A stretch of DNA of 64,000 nucleotides from Spinacia oleracea. Taxonomy: Eukaryota > Streptophyta > Magnoliopsida > Caryophyllales > Amaranthaceae. A model generated the notes under the pieces. That model worked only from the letters and a program-made list of their open reading frames with translations. It was not told the origin of the DNA and did no database searches. The stretch covers positions 48,474,027 through 48,538,026 of the forward strand of contig NC_079491.1 in NCBI RefSeq assembly GCF_020520425.1, read 5' to 3'. Position 1 is the first letter of the stretch; every line of letters starts with the position of its first letter. Below are positions 46,216 to 57,036 of the stretch, in pieces. Both the position numbers and the translations under genes were made by a program.

Positions 46216-47380
46216 ATTCAGCCTTGTAGCTGCTCTTTTAGGACCCGAGACCCTACAGGCTACATGTTCTATAACTTGGTGGTTGTCACACCACTAGTGA
46301 GTGTAGTCACACCATTTGGCAAGCAATGAATTACAAATAGTAGATGGTGGCACATAGATTATGTAAACTAGCTATATATATACAATGACATACTTCCATT
46401 GAAGAGTTTATGTCACCTGCCTATGTATTGTTGATATAATAGTTGTAATTATTCTAAATTATTGTTTGATTCTTTTTTTGCAGACAAACACGGACTGTAT
46501 TTAGTGTAGCACTCAGGTTCATTAGAACATTCAAGAAAGGAACATACAAGACAGTTAAAATGTCGTGAACTGGATCCTTGTATGGCTTGACAGGATTAAA
46601 CTGTCAACCAATATACGTGGAACCCCCCACAAGTTGCCTCCATGAAACCACAATCACCGCACTAGTATGACAAAGTAGAATAACTATCACCAGAAAAAAT
46701 GATGACAATATGTTTTCCGCTACTAAACCTAAATGGAATTCATTTTTTCCCTCCATCATCACGATGGTGGTGCGGCATCCAACCCAATACATGAAACTTT
46801 GCCTCAGTGGTCCTACTCAATTATTGGCACCATGAATTGGAAGTTTAGGATATGGAAGGGTCATTCGGGATGACATTAAGTTGTGGATGCAACGGCCTTA
46901 ATTACTCTCTTATATCAGAGTCCTTTGTTTTTTTCTTCATGCTCTACGTGACTCTGTTTACAATGTATTAGGCTGTTGGACTTTGGCATCAAGCTTGTAG
47001 CCAGCTCCATCAAGTGTTTTTTTTTGGATAGGGAATATACTATTGACATGCTACTAGTGTTGTTGATGGTCAGTTGGAGTGTTTTTAGCAAGCATACGTT
47101 GAGTTGTGAAGACCGATGATGCAGTGCACTGCTTAAAGAAGTTGGTGGTGAAGTGTAGTTTAGTTTTATAAATTATGGTTTAAGTTGACCGTTGACTACT
47201 GTTCTAATTTTCGTTATAATAATAAATTTATCCTCATTGTGTATGTTCTAATTATCATTGTGTATGTTCTAATTATTGGTGCATATGTTTCTTTATTATT
47301 CTATCATCCAAGTTTTTGTTGCATTTTTCTATTTTCTATAGATAATACTACATGCATTTTTTTCTTGAATATTTTGTTAA
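46216..47380. other. Unclassified part of the composite region
   Basis: No gene recognised. Short open stretches (for example minus 46604-46792) have no exon signals. TATGTTCTAATTAT occurs twice near 47243-47275. Confidence 0.4.
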
Positions 47381-47448
47381 AACCTATTAGCTCAAATGGT
47401 AGAGCGGTGTGCCATTGCACATGGATAGGTTCAAATCCTACATAGGTT
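47381..47448 (+). ncRNA. tRNA-like cloverleaf, left member of inverted pair 2
   Basis: 68 nt. Perfect 7-bp acceptor AACCTAT/ATAGGTT; TA; D arm GCTC-AAATGGTA-GAGC; stem GTGTG/CACAT with a 6-nt loop; short variable part; T arm ATAGG-TTCAAAT-CCTAC with one mismatch. A-box TAGCTCAAATGGTAGAGC and B-box GGTTCAAATCC are close to consensus. The short anticodon loop argues against a working tRNA. Confidence 0.65.
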
Positions 47449-47549
47449 GTTGAGAATACACAACTTAGCTCAAATGTATGGGTTTTACAAGAGAAATACC
47501 CTCCAACACAAGCTGAGCTAAGTGTCTTAAACACCCACCCACTACTCGA

Positions 47550-48115
47550 GAATGTCACTCGTGTCCTTGTTGATCGTAGCTTTAAAGCTTAGTAGTGCAA
47601 CTCTACCAGCTCGAGAATACTTTTTCGTTGTTTGGGCTAGGGCCTCAGATGTTGGTAAACAAGGATCACAATCAAGAAAAGTTCTCATTTCACCTGTGAG
47701 TAAAGCCAGCAACAAACACACCCCTACAGTGGTTTTAAGTCCATTGATTCCTCAGTTATCTCCTCTTTGGTATACATCGACACCAACTCGTGATAATTTG
47801 TTGTCAACTGCTATGCATAAAGGTCCCGAGCAGTTACCAGGTTTCTTATCAGACTCCTCCATTGAGGAATTATGTTGGTCATACATCTTAGCTATCTCAG
47901 TCATGCTTCCATGCTCCCTAGCTAGATTATCCACAAACCGTTGCCTTCAGTTCAAGTGTTAGATTTCATGTTCTACAAACTAAGGTTAATGTTCTAAAAA
48001 TTTATACATATGTTCTAAAGTAAGTAAACAAATTCAAAAGTAAACAAAAGTGATTCAAAAGTAAAGAATCATCAAAGAGCAGAATAATTAATATCATAAA
48101 TGGAATGGAAAGAGT
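47550..48115. pseudogene. Exon-like sequence between the tRNA-like pair
   Basis: Both strands are open here: + strand 47552-47962 (SQSRKVLISPVSKASNKHTP) and - strand 47934-47752 (MTEIAKMYDQHNSSMEESDK). Composition is more gene-like than the surrounding repeats, suggesting a captured fragment. I cannot identify the gene or decide the strand. Confidence 0.3.
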
Positions 48116-48185
48116 TGCCTATGTAGGATTCGAACCTACATCCTTGTGCAGCCGCAAAAAGCTCTACCAATTGAGCTAATAGGCA
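48116..48185 (-). ncRNA. tRNA-like cloverleaf, right member of inverted pair 2
   Basis: 70 nt on the minus strand, the best preserved of the four. Perfect 7-bp acceptor TGCCTAT/ATAGGCA; TA; D arm GCTC-AATTGGTA-GAGC; stem TTTTG/CAAGG with G-U pairs and an 8-nt loop; perfect T arm GTAGG-TTCGAAT-CCTAC. Canonical A box TAGCTCAATTGGTAGAGC and B box GGTTCGAATCC could support RNA polymerase III transcription. The anticodon arm is not canonical. Confidence 0.7.
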
Positions 48186-50430
48186 TTGTATCAAAACACC
48201 AAGCACTGACGACCATTACTTTCAACAACACCATACACACACAAAACTTCTAGCAACAACCAAACCAGAGCAGAACCGCTGCCCACCCTAGACTTACCTG
48301 CAATTACCCTCCCTGCAAAACAAATAGCCTACACCAGCAACTATGCAACCACTTAAGACCAACCCCAATCTTTGCAACAACTATACTAGCCCATAATGTC
48401 GCACATGAAAACACAAAATAGCAACCTAGCCAAAATTGTCATAAAAACAGGCAAAAATTAGACCAAGAGCAGATTCAGGAACATATTATATACAAGAAGA
48501 GAATATTGGAACACATCCTTCTAGTTTCATAACATCTTGTTATGAAATTTAAAACATAAATACCCATAAATAATGCAGATAATGTTCTAACAATTAAATT
48601 TATATGTTCTAACAAGTTGATCAATATGTTCTAATAGTTAAGGAACATGTTCTGCATTAACAAAGTATATGTTCTGAGTTATTTATCTTTTTTTCTGCGG
48701 TAATTAAAACTATATTATGAACTCATTTAATATAAGTTTCAAGGAACAATACCCTGTGTTCTATACATTTCATATAATTGTTCTAATAATTAAACCTACA
48801 TGTTCTAACCAGCTAAAGTATATGTTCTAACAATTAAACTTATATGTTCTAACAAGTTGAGCAATATGTTCTAACTAGTTAAGGGACATGTTCTGCATTA
48901 ACAAAGTACATGTTCTGTTGTTGAACATTCATTACACTCCTCTGGGAAGTAGCCCATTAGCAAAAAAAAAAAAAAAAGAAAGACCATTGCACTTCTCCTG
49001 CAAGATTTTTGTACCTTTATCTAAAATGATAAACTTATTTTTCTTCCCAAATTGGTTACCAACACGAGCCATAAATGAATAATGGTCTTATGAACATGGT
49101 TTTGTTATCCAAGTGGAATATCTAGGTGGTTCTACTGGTCATCATCCAATGAACTCACTCACTCAAACTCATAGTTTAAAGGAAAGATTGTAATTTGTAT
49201 TGATAAATGCTTAAAGCTTGTAAACAGGTATTGCTTGAGAATGTTCAAGAGGTTCTCTACTCTCCCACTTTCACCTAATACAATCAATATGCCTGCATAC
49301 TCACTTCCGTCCCCTTTTAATTACAAATTTCTTACAAAAGACAAACAGCATAAAGGAAAACAGAAAAAAGACAATATGCTTAATGTTCGTTAATGGCTTC
49401 TCTCGCCTTTCTTTGTATTGATACTACTGTACATTACTCTTATATGTTTTAATCAGTTAAGCTACATGTTCTAAGAAGTTAAGCTATATGTTCTAACACA
49501 GTGAGAGATGATGTTTCATTGTTATTTAGTTTACTTTTAGAGAGATTTTGTTTACTATTTGAGAGATTTAATATACTCTCATACTAACTGCTAGCCAAAC
49601 CTGAAGCTCAATTGCACAGACTGCAGCAGCTAACAACCATAACCAAAGCTCAACACAACAAGTAATTCCTCTAAACCAAACGCAACCAAAATTTAGTTAT
49701 GTTTTTAATATGAATATTATATTAAAAAACAACATATGTTATATGTTCTAACCAACGAAACTATATGTTCTAACTAGTGAACCAACATGTTCTAAAAAGA
49801 TAAGCTATATGTTCTAACAATTGAATTTATATATGTTCCAAACTTTTAACTAGTGAAGCTATATATTCTGTACATTATTTCTATATGTTCTAATCAGTTA
49901 AGCTACATGTTCTAATCAGTTAAGCTACATGTTCTAATCAGTTCAGCTATATGATAATATCTAACAAAAAATATAACCACTGATAATAACAAATGCATTA
50001 AAATCATTCCGAAAATAATTACAAAAATTTCGGAAATTAATAAATAAATTTCGCTAAAATTAAAGCATCGAATACTTACTCTTGCGGATTTTCTGGATTG
50101 TTTGCTAGTTTGTGGTGGTTTTTTTTGCTGAAAATCAAAATTAAACAAAAAATAACTTCAATTAATGTGTAAAAACAAAGAAAGAAGTTCGAACTTAGGT
50201 TAAAAATTTGTGAATTTTGCTTACCTTCATCGTTCGTATTGTTTTTCTGCTCCAGCCATCTTCAATTCAACAAATTAGGTTAAAATTAGGGGAACTTGTA
50301 GAAGGAGAGAAGAAATATAGAACAATTGAGCTCGAAATACCTTAAATCAACAATACACCGGTGAATGGCGATGAAGGAGGTTGATACCGTTCTTGGAGCT
50401 TTGATGGTGGTTTTGTCGAGAGGAGAGAGA
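48186..50430. repeat. TGTTCTAA motif clusters, right
   Basis: TATGTTCTAACAAGTTGAGC-type motifs recur at 48580-48920 and 49735-49945 (AATCAGTTAAGCTACATGTTC twice in tandem at about 49889-49933). Poly(A) of 15-17 occurs at 48961-48976. 50200-50430 reads on the minus strand like a 5' UTR and first exon (MAGAEKQYER, then GTAAGC). Confidence 0.6.
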
Positions 50431-52600
50431 ATTTTTTTTTTTTTTTTGGCAATTAATAATTGTATTAATAACCAAAGCCTTGAGCAAAACACCCAAGGGA
50501 ACAGGGAAACCAGACCACCAAAACTACTCTACACAAAATCAAATGTGTAGTATCCTACTCCTAAGTTCCTCAGAACCTCTACAACAAACTTTAAACAAAA
50601 TTTCCCTAACAATATTGTCTATGCTCTTAGTAGGCCTTTTAAAAATGATAGCATTTCTAGAAAGCCACACACTATAAATGGCTTCAGTGAAGCACATAAC
50701 ATACAACTGATCAGCAACACCAACTTTCCTGCTCCTCTTCATAGCTTGCTGCAACTCAGAAGCAAAACCAGTAGCTCTTCTATGAACACCAATCTGCAAC
50801 AGCAGTTTAGACCAGACTGCAGAAGAAAACTTGCACTCAAAAAACAGATGTTCAACTGTTTCTTTCCCATCTGTGCACAACACACATTGATCAGAACACT
50901 GGATCCCCCAAGCTTGAAGTTTATCAGTAGTATAAAGCCTATTAAGGATAGCCAACCAAGTAATAAACAAGCTTTTTGGACTAGCTTTGTTATAGCACAT
51001 TACTCTCCACCAAGTAACCTTAGGAGCAACACCCTGCAAGCATTTATACACCTTGCTGATACAGTATTTTCCATTTGAAGTAGCTTTGTCCCAACCACCA
51101 ATTTGCAGAATAATCTCTCTGCTATTAAAAATCTTCTTAAGAGCCCATGAACAAGATCCAGGAGTGGACATCTGAAGAGGATTTTGGCCTTTCATATAGA
51201 ATCTATCAACCCACTGCACCCACAGTTTATCTTTTTTAAAAGCCAAAGCCCACAGCAATTTCCCAATGGCTACTTTGTTCCAAGCAGCAATATTCTTCAC
51301 ATTCCAGCCACCAGAATTTCTAGGTTGATACAGTTTATCCCATGCTACTAAAGCTTTCTTTGATGCTGCTGTGTCACCAGACCATAGGAAACACCTGCAA
51401 TAAGCTTCTACCTCCTTAATGATTCTTTTAGGTAAGATGAAGATTTGGCACCAGAAAGTCTGCATGCCAAACAAAATGGTTTTGATAAGTAACAACCTGC
51501 CAGCATAAGACAAAAACTTAGCTGACCACACCTTAGTTCTAGCCAGAATCTTGTCCACTAGAGGCTTGCATTGAGGATAGGAAAGTTTCTTGGAGGAAAA
51601 TGGCACTCCAAGGTATCTAAAAGGAAGGCAAGCTTCTGAGATTTTCTGAACAGATAAAATATCTGTTTTGTCACACATTGAAACACCAGCAAAGTAAATA
51701 TTACTTTTATCCATATTAGCTTCAAGGCCTGAAGCAGAAGAAAACTTGGAAAAAGCTTCAAGGAGTAATTGTACAGAGACCTTGCCAGCTCTTGCAAACA
51801 ATAATAGGTCATCTGCAAACATCAGATGAGTAATATTGAGCTTCTCACACCTAGGATGGAAGTTAAAATCAGGATTTAGCTTCAATTGGTTCATACATCT
51901 TGTCAAGTATTCCATACCAATAGCAAATAAGAAAGGGGAGAGAGGATCCCCCTGTCTTAGCCCTTTTTTTGCTTGAAATGGTTTGCTAGGAAAGCCATTG
52001 ATGAGAATGGAGTAGAAAATAGTTGTAATACAAGTCATGATCCACTTCACAAACACTTGAGGGAACCCTAGCTCTTGCAGAACAGTCTGAAGAAAGCTCC
52101 AGTCAACTGAGTCATAAGCTTTTTTTAGGTCAACTTTTAGGACACATCTAGGGGAAATATGAGCTCTACCATACCCCTTGATTAATTCAGTTGCCATCAA
52201 AATGTTGTCAGCAATGAACCTCCCAGGAATAAAGCCTGATAGGCATTCACTAACCACTTCAGTAATAACTTTTTGCAGCCTTGCAGTAAGAATCTTAGAG
52301 ATGATTTTGTAAAGAGTGGAACAGCATGCAATAGGACGAAAATCTTTTACACAAGAAGCATTAGGTACCTTAGGTACCAGAGTAACAGAGGTGCAGTTCA
52401 TACCAGGATACATTTCCCCTTTCTGAAAGAAGAACTTGACAGCTTCATACGCATCTTCTTTAATCCAAGGCCATGCTTTCTTAAAAAACACAGCATTGTA
52501 TCCATCCAAACCTGGAGCTTTACTGTCATCTATGGACTTGAGAGCCAAGTCAATCTCATCAATGGTAATTGGCACACAGAGAGATAGGAGAGACAAAATT
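50431..52600 (-). mobile_element. 5'-truncated L1-type LINE
   Basis: Minus-strand LINE with a poly(A) tail (T-run about 50432-50448 on the + strand), a 3' UTR ending ATTAATTGCC, and ORF2 from the middle of the RT domain's N-terminal side to its C-terminus. The endonuclease and ORF1 are absent, the usual result of incomplete reverse transcription. The poorly matching GTCGAGAGGAGAGAGAA (left) and GTCGCGAGAGAGAGAAA (right, about 52618-52634) may be its target duplication. It sits in the leader-like CT-rich sequence of the composite element. Confidence 0.85.
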
Positions 52601-52614
52601 TCGTGACAGAACAA
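50539..52614 (-). CDS. LINE ORF2 fragment: reverse transcriptase and zf-RVT domains
   Basis: A 691-codon uninterrupted frame; the first 10-15 codons at the 52614 end are probably not LINE sequence. RT motifs: IDLALKSIDDSKAPGLDGYN, CTSVTLVPKVPNASCVKDFR-PIA, GFIPGRFIADNI, VLKVDLKKAYDSVDW, KGLRQGDPLSPFLFAIGMEY and the catalytic FADDLLLFA. Then FRYLGVPFSSKKLSYPQC, and the C-terminal zf-RVT domain with WWRVMCYNKASPKSLFITWL, CVLCTDGKETVEHLFFEC. The lack of any stop over 2 kb suggests recent insertion. Without the endonuclease it cannot retrotranspose by itself. Confidence 0.93.
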   Translation of the reverse strand: MFCHEILSLLSLCVPITIDEIDLALKSIDDSKAPGLDGYNAVFFKKAWPWIKEDAYEAVKFFFQKGEMYPGMNCTSVTLVPKVPNASCVKDFRPIACCSTLYKIISKILTARLQKVITEVVSECLSGFIPGRFIADNILMATELIKGYGRAHISPRCVLKVDLKKAYDSVDWSFLQTVLQELGFPQVFVKWIMTCITTIFYSILINGFPSKPFQAKKGLRQGDPLSPFLFAIGMEYLTRCMNQLKLNPDFNFHPRCEKLNITHLMFADDLLLFARAGKVSVQLLLEAFSKFSSASGLEANMDKSNIYFAGVSMCDKTDILSVQKISEACLPFRYLGVPFSSKKLSYPQCKPLVDKILARTKVWSAKFLSYAGRLLLIKTILFGMQTFWCQIFILPKRIIKEVEAYCRCFLWSGDTAASKKALVAWDKLYQPRNSGGWNVKNIAAWNKVAIGKLLWALAFKKDKLWVQWVDRFYMKGQNPLQMSTPGSCSWALKKIFNSREIILQIGGWDKATSNGKYCISKVYKCLQGVAPKVTWWRVMCYNKASPKSLFITWLAILNRLYTTDKLQAWGIQCSDQCVLCTDGKETVEHLFFECKFSSAVWSKLLLQIGVHRRATGFASELQQAMKRSRKVGVADQLYVMCFTEAIYSVWLSRNAIIFKRPTKSIDNIVREILFKVCCRGSEELRSRILHI

Positions 52615-53130
52615 AGAGTCGCGAGAGAGAGAAAGTGAAGAGGGAGGTCTTAGAGAGAGAAAGTGGGTGGGGTTTAATGAAAGAAACGTGGTTTTTAATG
52701 GAGAAGGTGGATGGTTGTTTCATCATTTAATCCTAGCCATCAGATTGAATCTAATCCTACGGATTAGGTTTATTCTCATATATACTAGTATACTCACATA
52801 GGGACCTATTTTCACCGGATCCTTCCCCTATATATATAGAGAGAGAGAGAAAAAAAGAATATGATAAATTAATTTTATATTGGGTCATATACAAATAACA
52901 TATAGAGAAAATATGATAGAGTAATTTAATATCGGGTGGAATATGATATTTGGTATTATATTGACATCCAAATATAAAGAAGAAGTTTAAAAGGGAGAAA
53001 ATCCAAAAGAACGCTAATGCAAACTTGGTATGGTATATCGAAGGGTCCACACAACTATATTATCTCCTTACCCAAAAAAAGCCCATTTCGACCAACAATG
53101 TCCCACACATTGTATCACCAAGTTTGGCTC

Positions 53131-53138
53131 TATATAAA
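53131..53138 (+). promoter_or_regulatory. TATA box of the FPF1-like gene
   Basis: TATATAAA about 134 bp before the first conserved codon. The flanking 52850-53130 is otherwise AT-rich non-coding sequence between the composite element and this gene. Confidence 0.6.
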
Positions 53139-53271
53139 CTGCCCATGCATACCTCCTATTCTCCAAATCTAATATCCAGCTGTGTGCTAAGCTTACCTTT
53201 ACGTTACCCATAATACTAAATACACCCCTCTCGTTCATGCCTTCTCTCCTATATATCTTAATTACTTGAAA

Positions 53272-53592
53272 ATATCAGGGGTGTGGGTGTTTAAGAACGG
53301 TGTAGTCCGTCTTGTCGAGAACCCAGGGGCAGACTCAATGGAGAGAGGACATAGAAAAGTGTTAGTCCATGTCCCAACGAACCAAGTGGTCACTTGTTAT
53401 GAACAATTGGAGGCAAAGCTGTTTGAATTAGGGTGGGAGCGTTATTATGATGATGCTCATCTTCTTCAATTCCACAAACGTTCAACCGTTCACTTGATTT
53501 CTTTGCCTAAGGATTTCCGCAAGTTTAATTCCATGCATATGTTTGATATTGTTGTCAAGAACCGTAACATGTTTCAAGTTAGGGATGTATAG
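53272..53592 (+). CDS. Flowering-promoting factor 1-like protein; start codon reads ATA
   Basis: FPF1-like proteins are small plant proteins (about 110 aa, single exon) linked to flowering time and gibberellin responses. The family normally begins [18 protein letters not shown]. Here the same text is present from codon 2, but the first codon is ATA (53272-53274). Signatures: [78 protein letters not shown] and the usual C-terminal VRDV, then TAG. The nearest upstream ATG (53237) is out of frame. So this is an otherwise intact copy that has lost its AUG, or the base is a sequencing or assembly error, or a non-AUG start is used. Confidence 0.88.
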   Translation: MSGVWVFKNGVVRLVENPGADSMERGHRKVLVHVPTNQVVTCYEQLEAKLFELGWERYYDDAHLLQFHKRSTVHLISLPKDFRKFNSMHMFDIVVKNRNMFQVRDV

Positions 53593-53618
53593 TTGTTTTT
53601 TTATCTTTCATTAATTTA

Positions 53619-53707
53619 TTCTTCTTCTTCTTCTTCTTCTTCTTCTTCTTCTTCTTCTTCTTCTTCTTCTTCTTCTTCTTCTTCTTCTTCTTCTTCTTCT
53701 TCTTCTT
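53619..53707. repeat. CTT microsatellite in the 3' region of the FPF1-like gene
   Basis: Nearly perfect (CTT)n of about 29 units, starting 27 bp after the stop codon, hence probably in the 3' UTR. Confidence 0.97.
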
Positions 53708-54347
53708 GATGAGTTACCTTTTTGTCCATTTTTTGTATTTGTTTATTTTTAGAGGTTTGATTACTGTGTTCAAAAGTTTAATTTGTGAGAGTGCGGCGTC
53801 TTTGGATGGTTCTGTGTTGTACTTAATTAACTAGCTAGGTTAGAGATCTAGGCTGGTTTAAATGGTTGATTAATGATTATCAAAGTTATGTTTAATTAAA
53901 CTATGTATTGACTATTAAGTGATGTCTATCTGTATTATCTGATTTTTTATGGATGAGTCTTGTAATCCTTTCTTTAATACTCTACTCAAAACATATGTCT
54001 CACATAATATAAGCCCTGGCCGACTTGTAATAATTTATCCCTCTAATAATAATTTTTTTTTATCTCGCATCCATCATTTCAAAGACACGCGGTCAGTTTA
54101 ATAGTCTGTCATAAATAGTATAAATGCGAATGAATTATATGTAATTTTTAAGGAAATCGATATTCATTTCCATGGTAATTGCCAATTCACTCAAAATTAC
54201 CTATTTTATTCGTGAATTTCATTACAGTCTATTATCATTTAGGGAGTGTGGTATTGGGTGAAACTGCAAATTTATGAAGAAAAATACGTTATATATAAGT
54301 TTTCTTTACCATAGACATTATGGTGTTATATTTTTGTTTTACCAAAT
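53708..54347. other. Non-coding flank
   Basis: 3' flank of the FPF1-like gene; AT-rich, no ORF. Confidence 0.4.
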
Positions 54348-54364
54348 AACAATGAGATTTATTT

Positions 54365-54541
54365 ACCAATTGAGGTTGGCATGAGTGGTTAAGGCCTCTT
54401 GCTCCTTAACCAAGGTCTTGGGTTCGAGCCTTGGGAATGGAAAAAATCTCAAATGGTGGTACCCATGCAAACTCCCGCGGGAGATTAATCCACTCCCCGA
54501 AAACGGTGGGAACTCCTTGTAGTAGAACCAGAAGAAAAAAA
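54365..54541 (+). mobile_element. tRNA-derived SINE with 17-bp target duplication
   Basis: The A-box region GGCATGAGTGGTTAAGG (from 54378) and B box GGTTCGAGCC (54421-54430) form a polymerase III promoter. The body continues through TCCCGCGGGAG to an A-rich end (GAAGAAAAAAAA). The 17-mer AACAATGAGATTTATTT is identical at 54348-54364 and 54542-54558. About 177 bp. The perfect duplication implies a young insertion made by LINE machinery. Confidence 0.92.
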
Positions 54542-54558
54542 AACAATGAGATTTATTT

Positions 54559-56765
54559 TTGTTCCCACTATTTATAACCGACTATCAAACAAACCGCAAA
54601 GTATGGCATTGTGGAGGTCCTCTACGCCATACCATTCCACCAGCCACTCAAATTCTGAAGGGAAATATCTTGTTAAGATGGGTTGAGTTGACCTCTACAT
54701 GTATCTGGTTAGATATATGATTTGAAATTTCTCCCAACCAAACAAACAATGTCCCACTTACGCTACTACATATACATATCGTGGGTAAAATTACAAAAAA
54801 TAGAAGTAAGGAAATGAAAATAAAAATGCTTAAATAATTTCAAGGATAATCATTTTACCACCTTGTTGTTGATGTTATACGCGAACAAGTAATAACACTT
54901 TATTATTTAGAGCGATAAAGGTACATAGGGGTACTGTCCTTAATGGACGACTAGCATTTTTATGTAGGGGCCTCGCTCATGAATAAGTGATTTCGTAAGA
55001 AATCACCACATTGCAACCATTTTTCTAACAGAGTTAATGTGAAATGAAATGCTTAAGATAACATCACATAAGGTAAATAAATATCACTGATTGATATGTA
55101 ATAAAAACTGGACAAACGTTAAAATGCTTGGAAACTACACTCATTGTTAACCGCTTGAAGTTCTTCAATAAAAGGAGGAAACTACGAACTACTACTACAC
55201 TACTTCTAGGCTACTAAGCGTAGAGATAAACTAATCGCTAAGTCTAAAGTTAAGGAAAGCTACGAAAATATGAAATACTTTGTTTGTGCGTTGATGATGT
55301 TGTCCCGTGTGCCGGTTTTTGCTATATATATACCCCTTGATAATAGGCGTTTGAAGAGAGGTTGTGGGTCATTAACCTATCATATATCCTTACTAAAGAT
55401 AGGTTTTAAAATGTGTACAACAAATGCCCCCCTAATTTGAGAAGGAGCACAACGTACTTATCCAAATTACCCCCTATTAGAGAAGGTGATTCGGTTTGAA
55501 TGAGCCTTTGCTTGATATAGGTTGTATGATCCCCATATCTGACTCTAAGAGAATTTTCTTGGAGTCTTCATCCTGGTTTGGGTGAATGCCAAGGATGGGT
55601 CTGCTGACTCTAACTGTTTCTTTGGTTGACTCCCTCGATCCTGTACTCTTGTGAAGAGCTTACATGGGCGGATTTAGGAACAATGGCGCCGCTTAAATTC
55701 CATGGTCTAGGAAATTCAAGCTGGTCTGGTAATTCATTAGGTTGCGACCCTCTCCCGTGGGGTTTTGATGGTTTAGTAGGCTGGTCTTATTGTGTTCCTA
55801 TGAAACGAGTGATACTTATGGCTCAACTAATTTTGAAGGGGCCAAATTGATCGATCTCCCCTTATTCGTCATTGAGGATACGCCAAGGTATGATATTCCT
55901 AGACATACAACGTTTCCAGATGTAAGAAGCGCGATCATACACTATTACTTCCAATCCGTCGTCATCAATGCTGACATGGATCACATTGTATAGCATGTGG
56001 CTTTCTGCCGTGGTTCTACTAATATTTGACCATGGGTGTAGGTGGAATATAATTTACTACGATCTCTTTCCCCCACGCTTTTCATAATGCAATGTGATTC
56101 CTCTTTGTTGGTTGATCGACCCTTGAGAAAAGGTGGGTGCTCAGAACGTCGAGAGTTCCTCCGAGTATGGTGGCGCTGATCGATATTTTATTAGGATCGT
56201 TGCATTCGACGCTAGGGTTTTTGTCAAAGTATTTAAGGAGGGATTTTTCCTTAGTTGTTTTTTCTTCTCAGAGGAACCGAATTTGGAATTCCGCAGAGAT
56301 GTCTTTTGCTAAATGATGGTTGATGCATTTGTTAGGGAAACTCGGGTCTCCAAAGACATTTACGAATTTCTGATCATTGTGAGGATCAAGGACGAATGTT
56401 ATCCTTTTTGTATGTTCAATTTTGGATGATAATTTTTAATTTCCCTTTATGGGGATACTTATAGGCCTCTCAAAATTGTAGTTTGTCGTTGGATAGGTCA
56501 TTATTCTTGTATTCGCACATCCACTTTGTGGTGAGTGGGGCAGTTTATTAGGAACGAGTATTTTATGCTTTATATCCCAGAATCCTTAAACTCTTTGTAT
56601 GAAATACGTTATGCATTCATGCTTTATGTTCATGAGTGTAATAGGACAATTAACCCAAGATTTTCAAAATGAGAATTTTCCATTACTTAGATGAAAGAAA
56701 AATACAGGGAAAATTCAAACATTAAAATCTAAAAGTGCCTAGATTCTTCTTGGCTACACACCCTC
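54559..56765. other. Unclassified; possible minus-strand promoter or LTR
   Basis: On the minus strand, GGGGGGCATTTGTTG (about 55422), a TATA-like run (55321-55332) and a leader-like stretch to about 55150 resemble a retroelement LTR or promoter, but no partner was found. Plus-strand open stretches at 55626-55993 (DLPLFVIEDTPRYDIPRHTT) are not recognised. Confidence 0.3.
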
Positions 56766-57036
56766 CTATTCTTCTAGGTCACAGATTATGGCGAAGATGG
56801 ACCTTGATGAGTCGAAGTCATCATACACCATGTTTCCATCTTCTAGAAGATAATGGGGGAGATGACGTTCGTGTATGACAACATCGTTCCACAAAGAGCA
56901 GACGCACTTGTACTTCAGCAGAGTTTGGCTCCCATCTTCTTCCCTGAAATGAGTGATCTCATATAACGTGAATCGTAGCACTAGGGTCCTCCTCAAATAG
57001 TCCCGATCTAGGTCAAGTTGCAGGTATTTGGGTATA
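56766..57036 (-). pseudogene. Unidentified open frame cut off by the gypsy LTR
   Basis: The minus-strand frame is open from the LTR edge: IPKYLQLDLDRDYLRRTLVL, RFTLYEITHFREEDGSQTLL, KYKCVCSLWNDVVIHERHLP, then LEDGNMVYDDF and a stop at 56766. Composition looks coding, there is no ATG near the start, and the retroelement at 57040 interrupts the upstream side. Family unknown; it may itself be part of an older transposon. Confidence 0.4.

Larger units (their letters stand above)
45085..52846. mobile_element. Composite region with inverted Helitron-like or TIR-like ends and TGTTCT repeats
   Basis: At the left, TGAGAACACCCCCTCTATGTGAG and TATGTGAGAATAAATC; at the right, read on the minus strand, CTCTATATATATAGGGGAAGG, CCCTATGTGAGTATAC and TATGAGAATAAACC. 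TCTATATATATAGGG...GTGAGAAC starts are typical of plant Helitron 5' ends, from memory. Both ends then show a CT-rich leader and a short ATG exon with a GT donor facing inward (MASKFHHNPTSSLTES at 45835; MAGAEKQYER on the minus strand near 50258). Inside are TGTTCT(AA) motifs, a tRNA-like pair and a LINE. I cannot say whether it is one element or two; no TSD was found. Confidence 0.35.
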
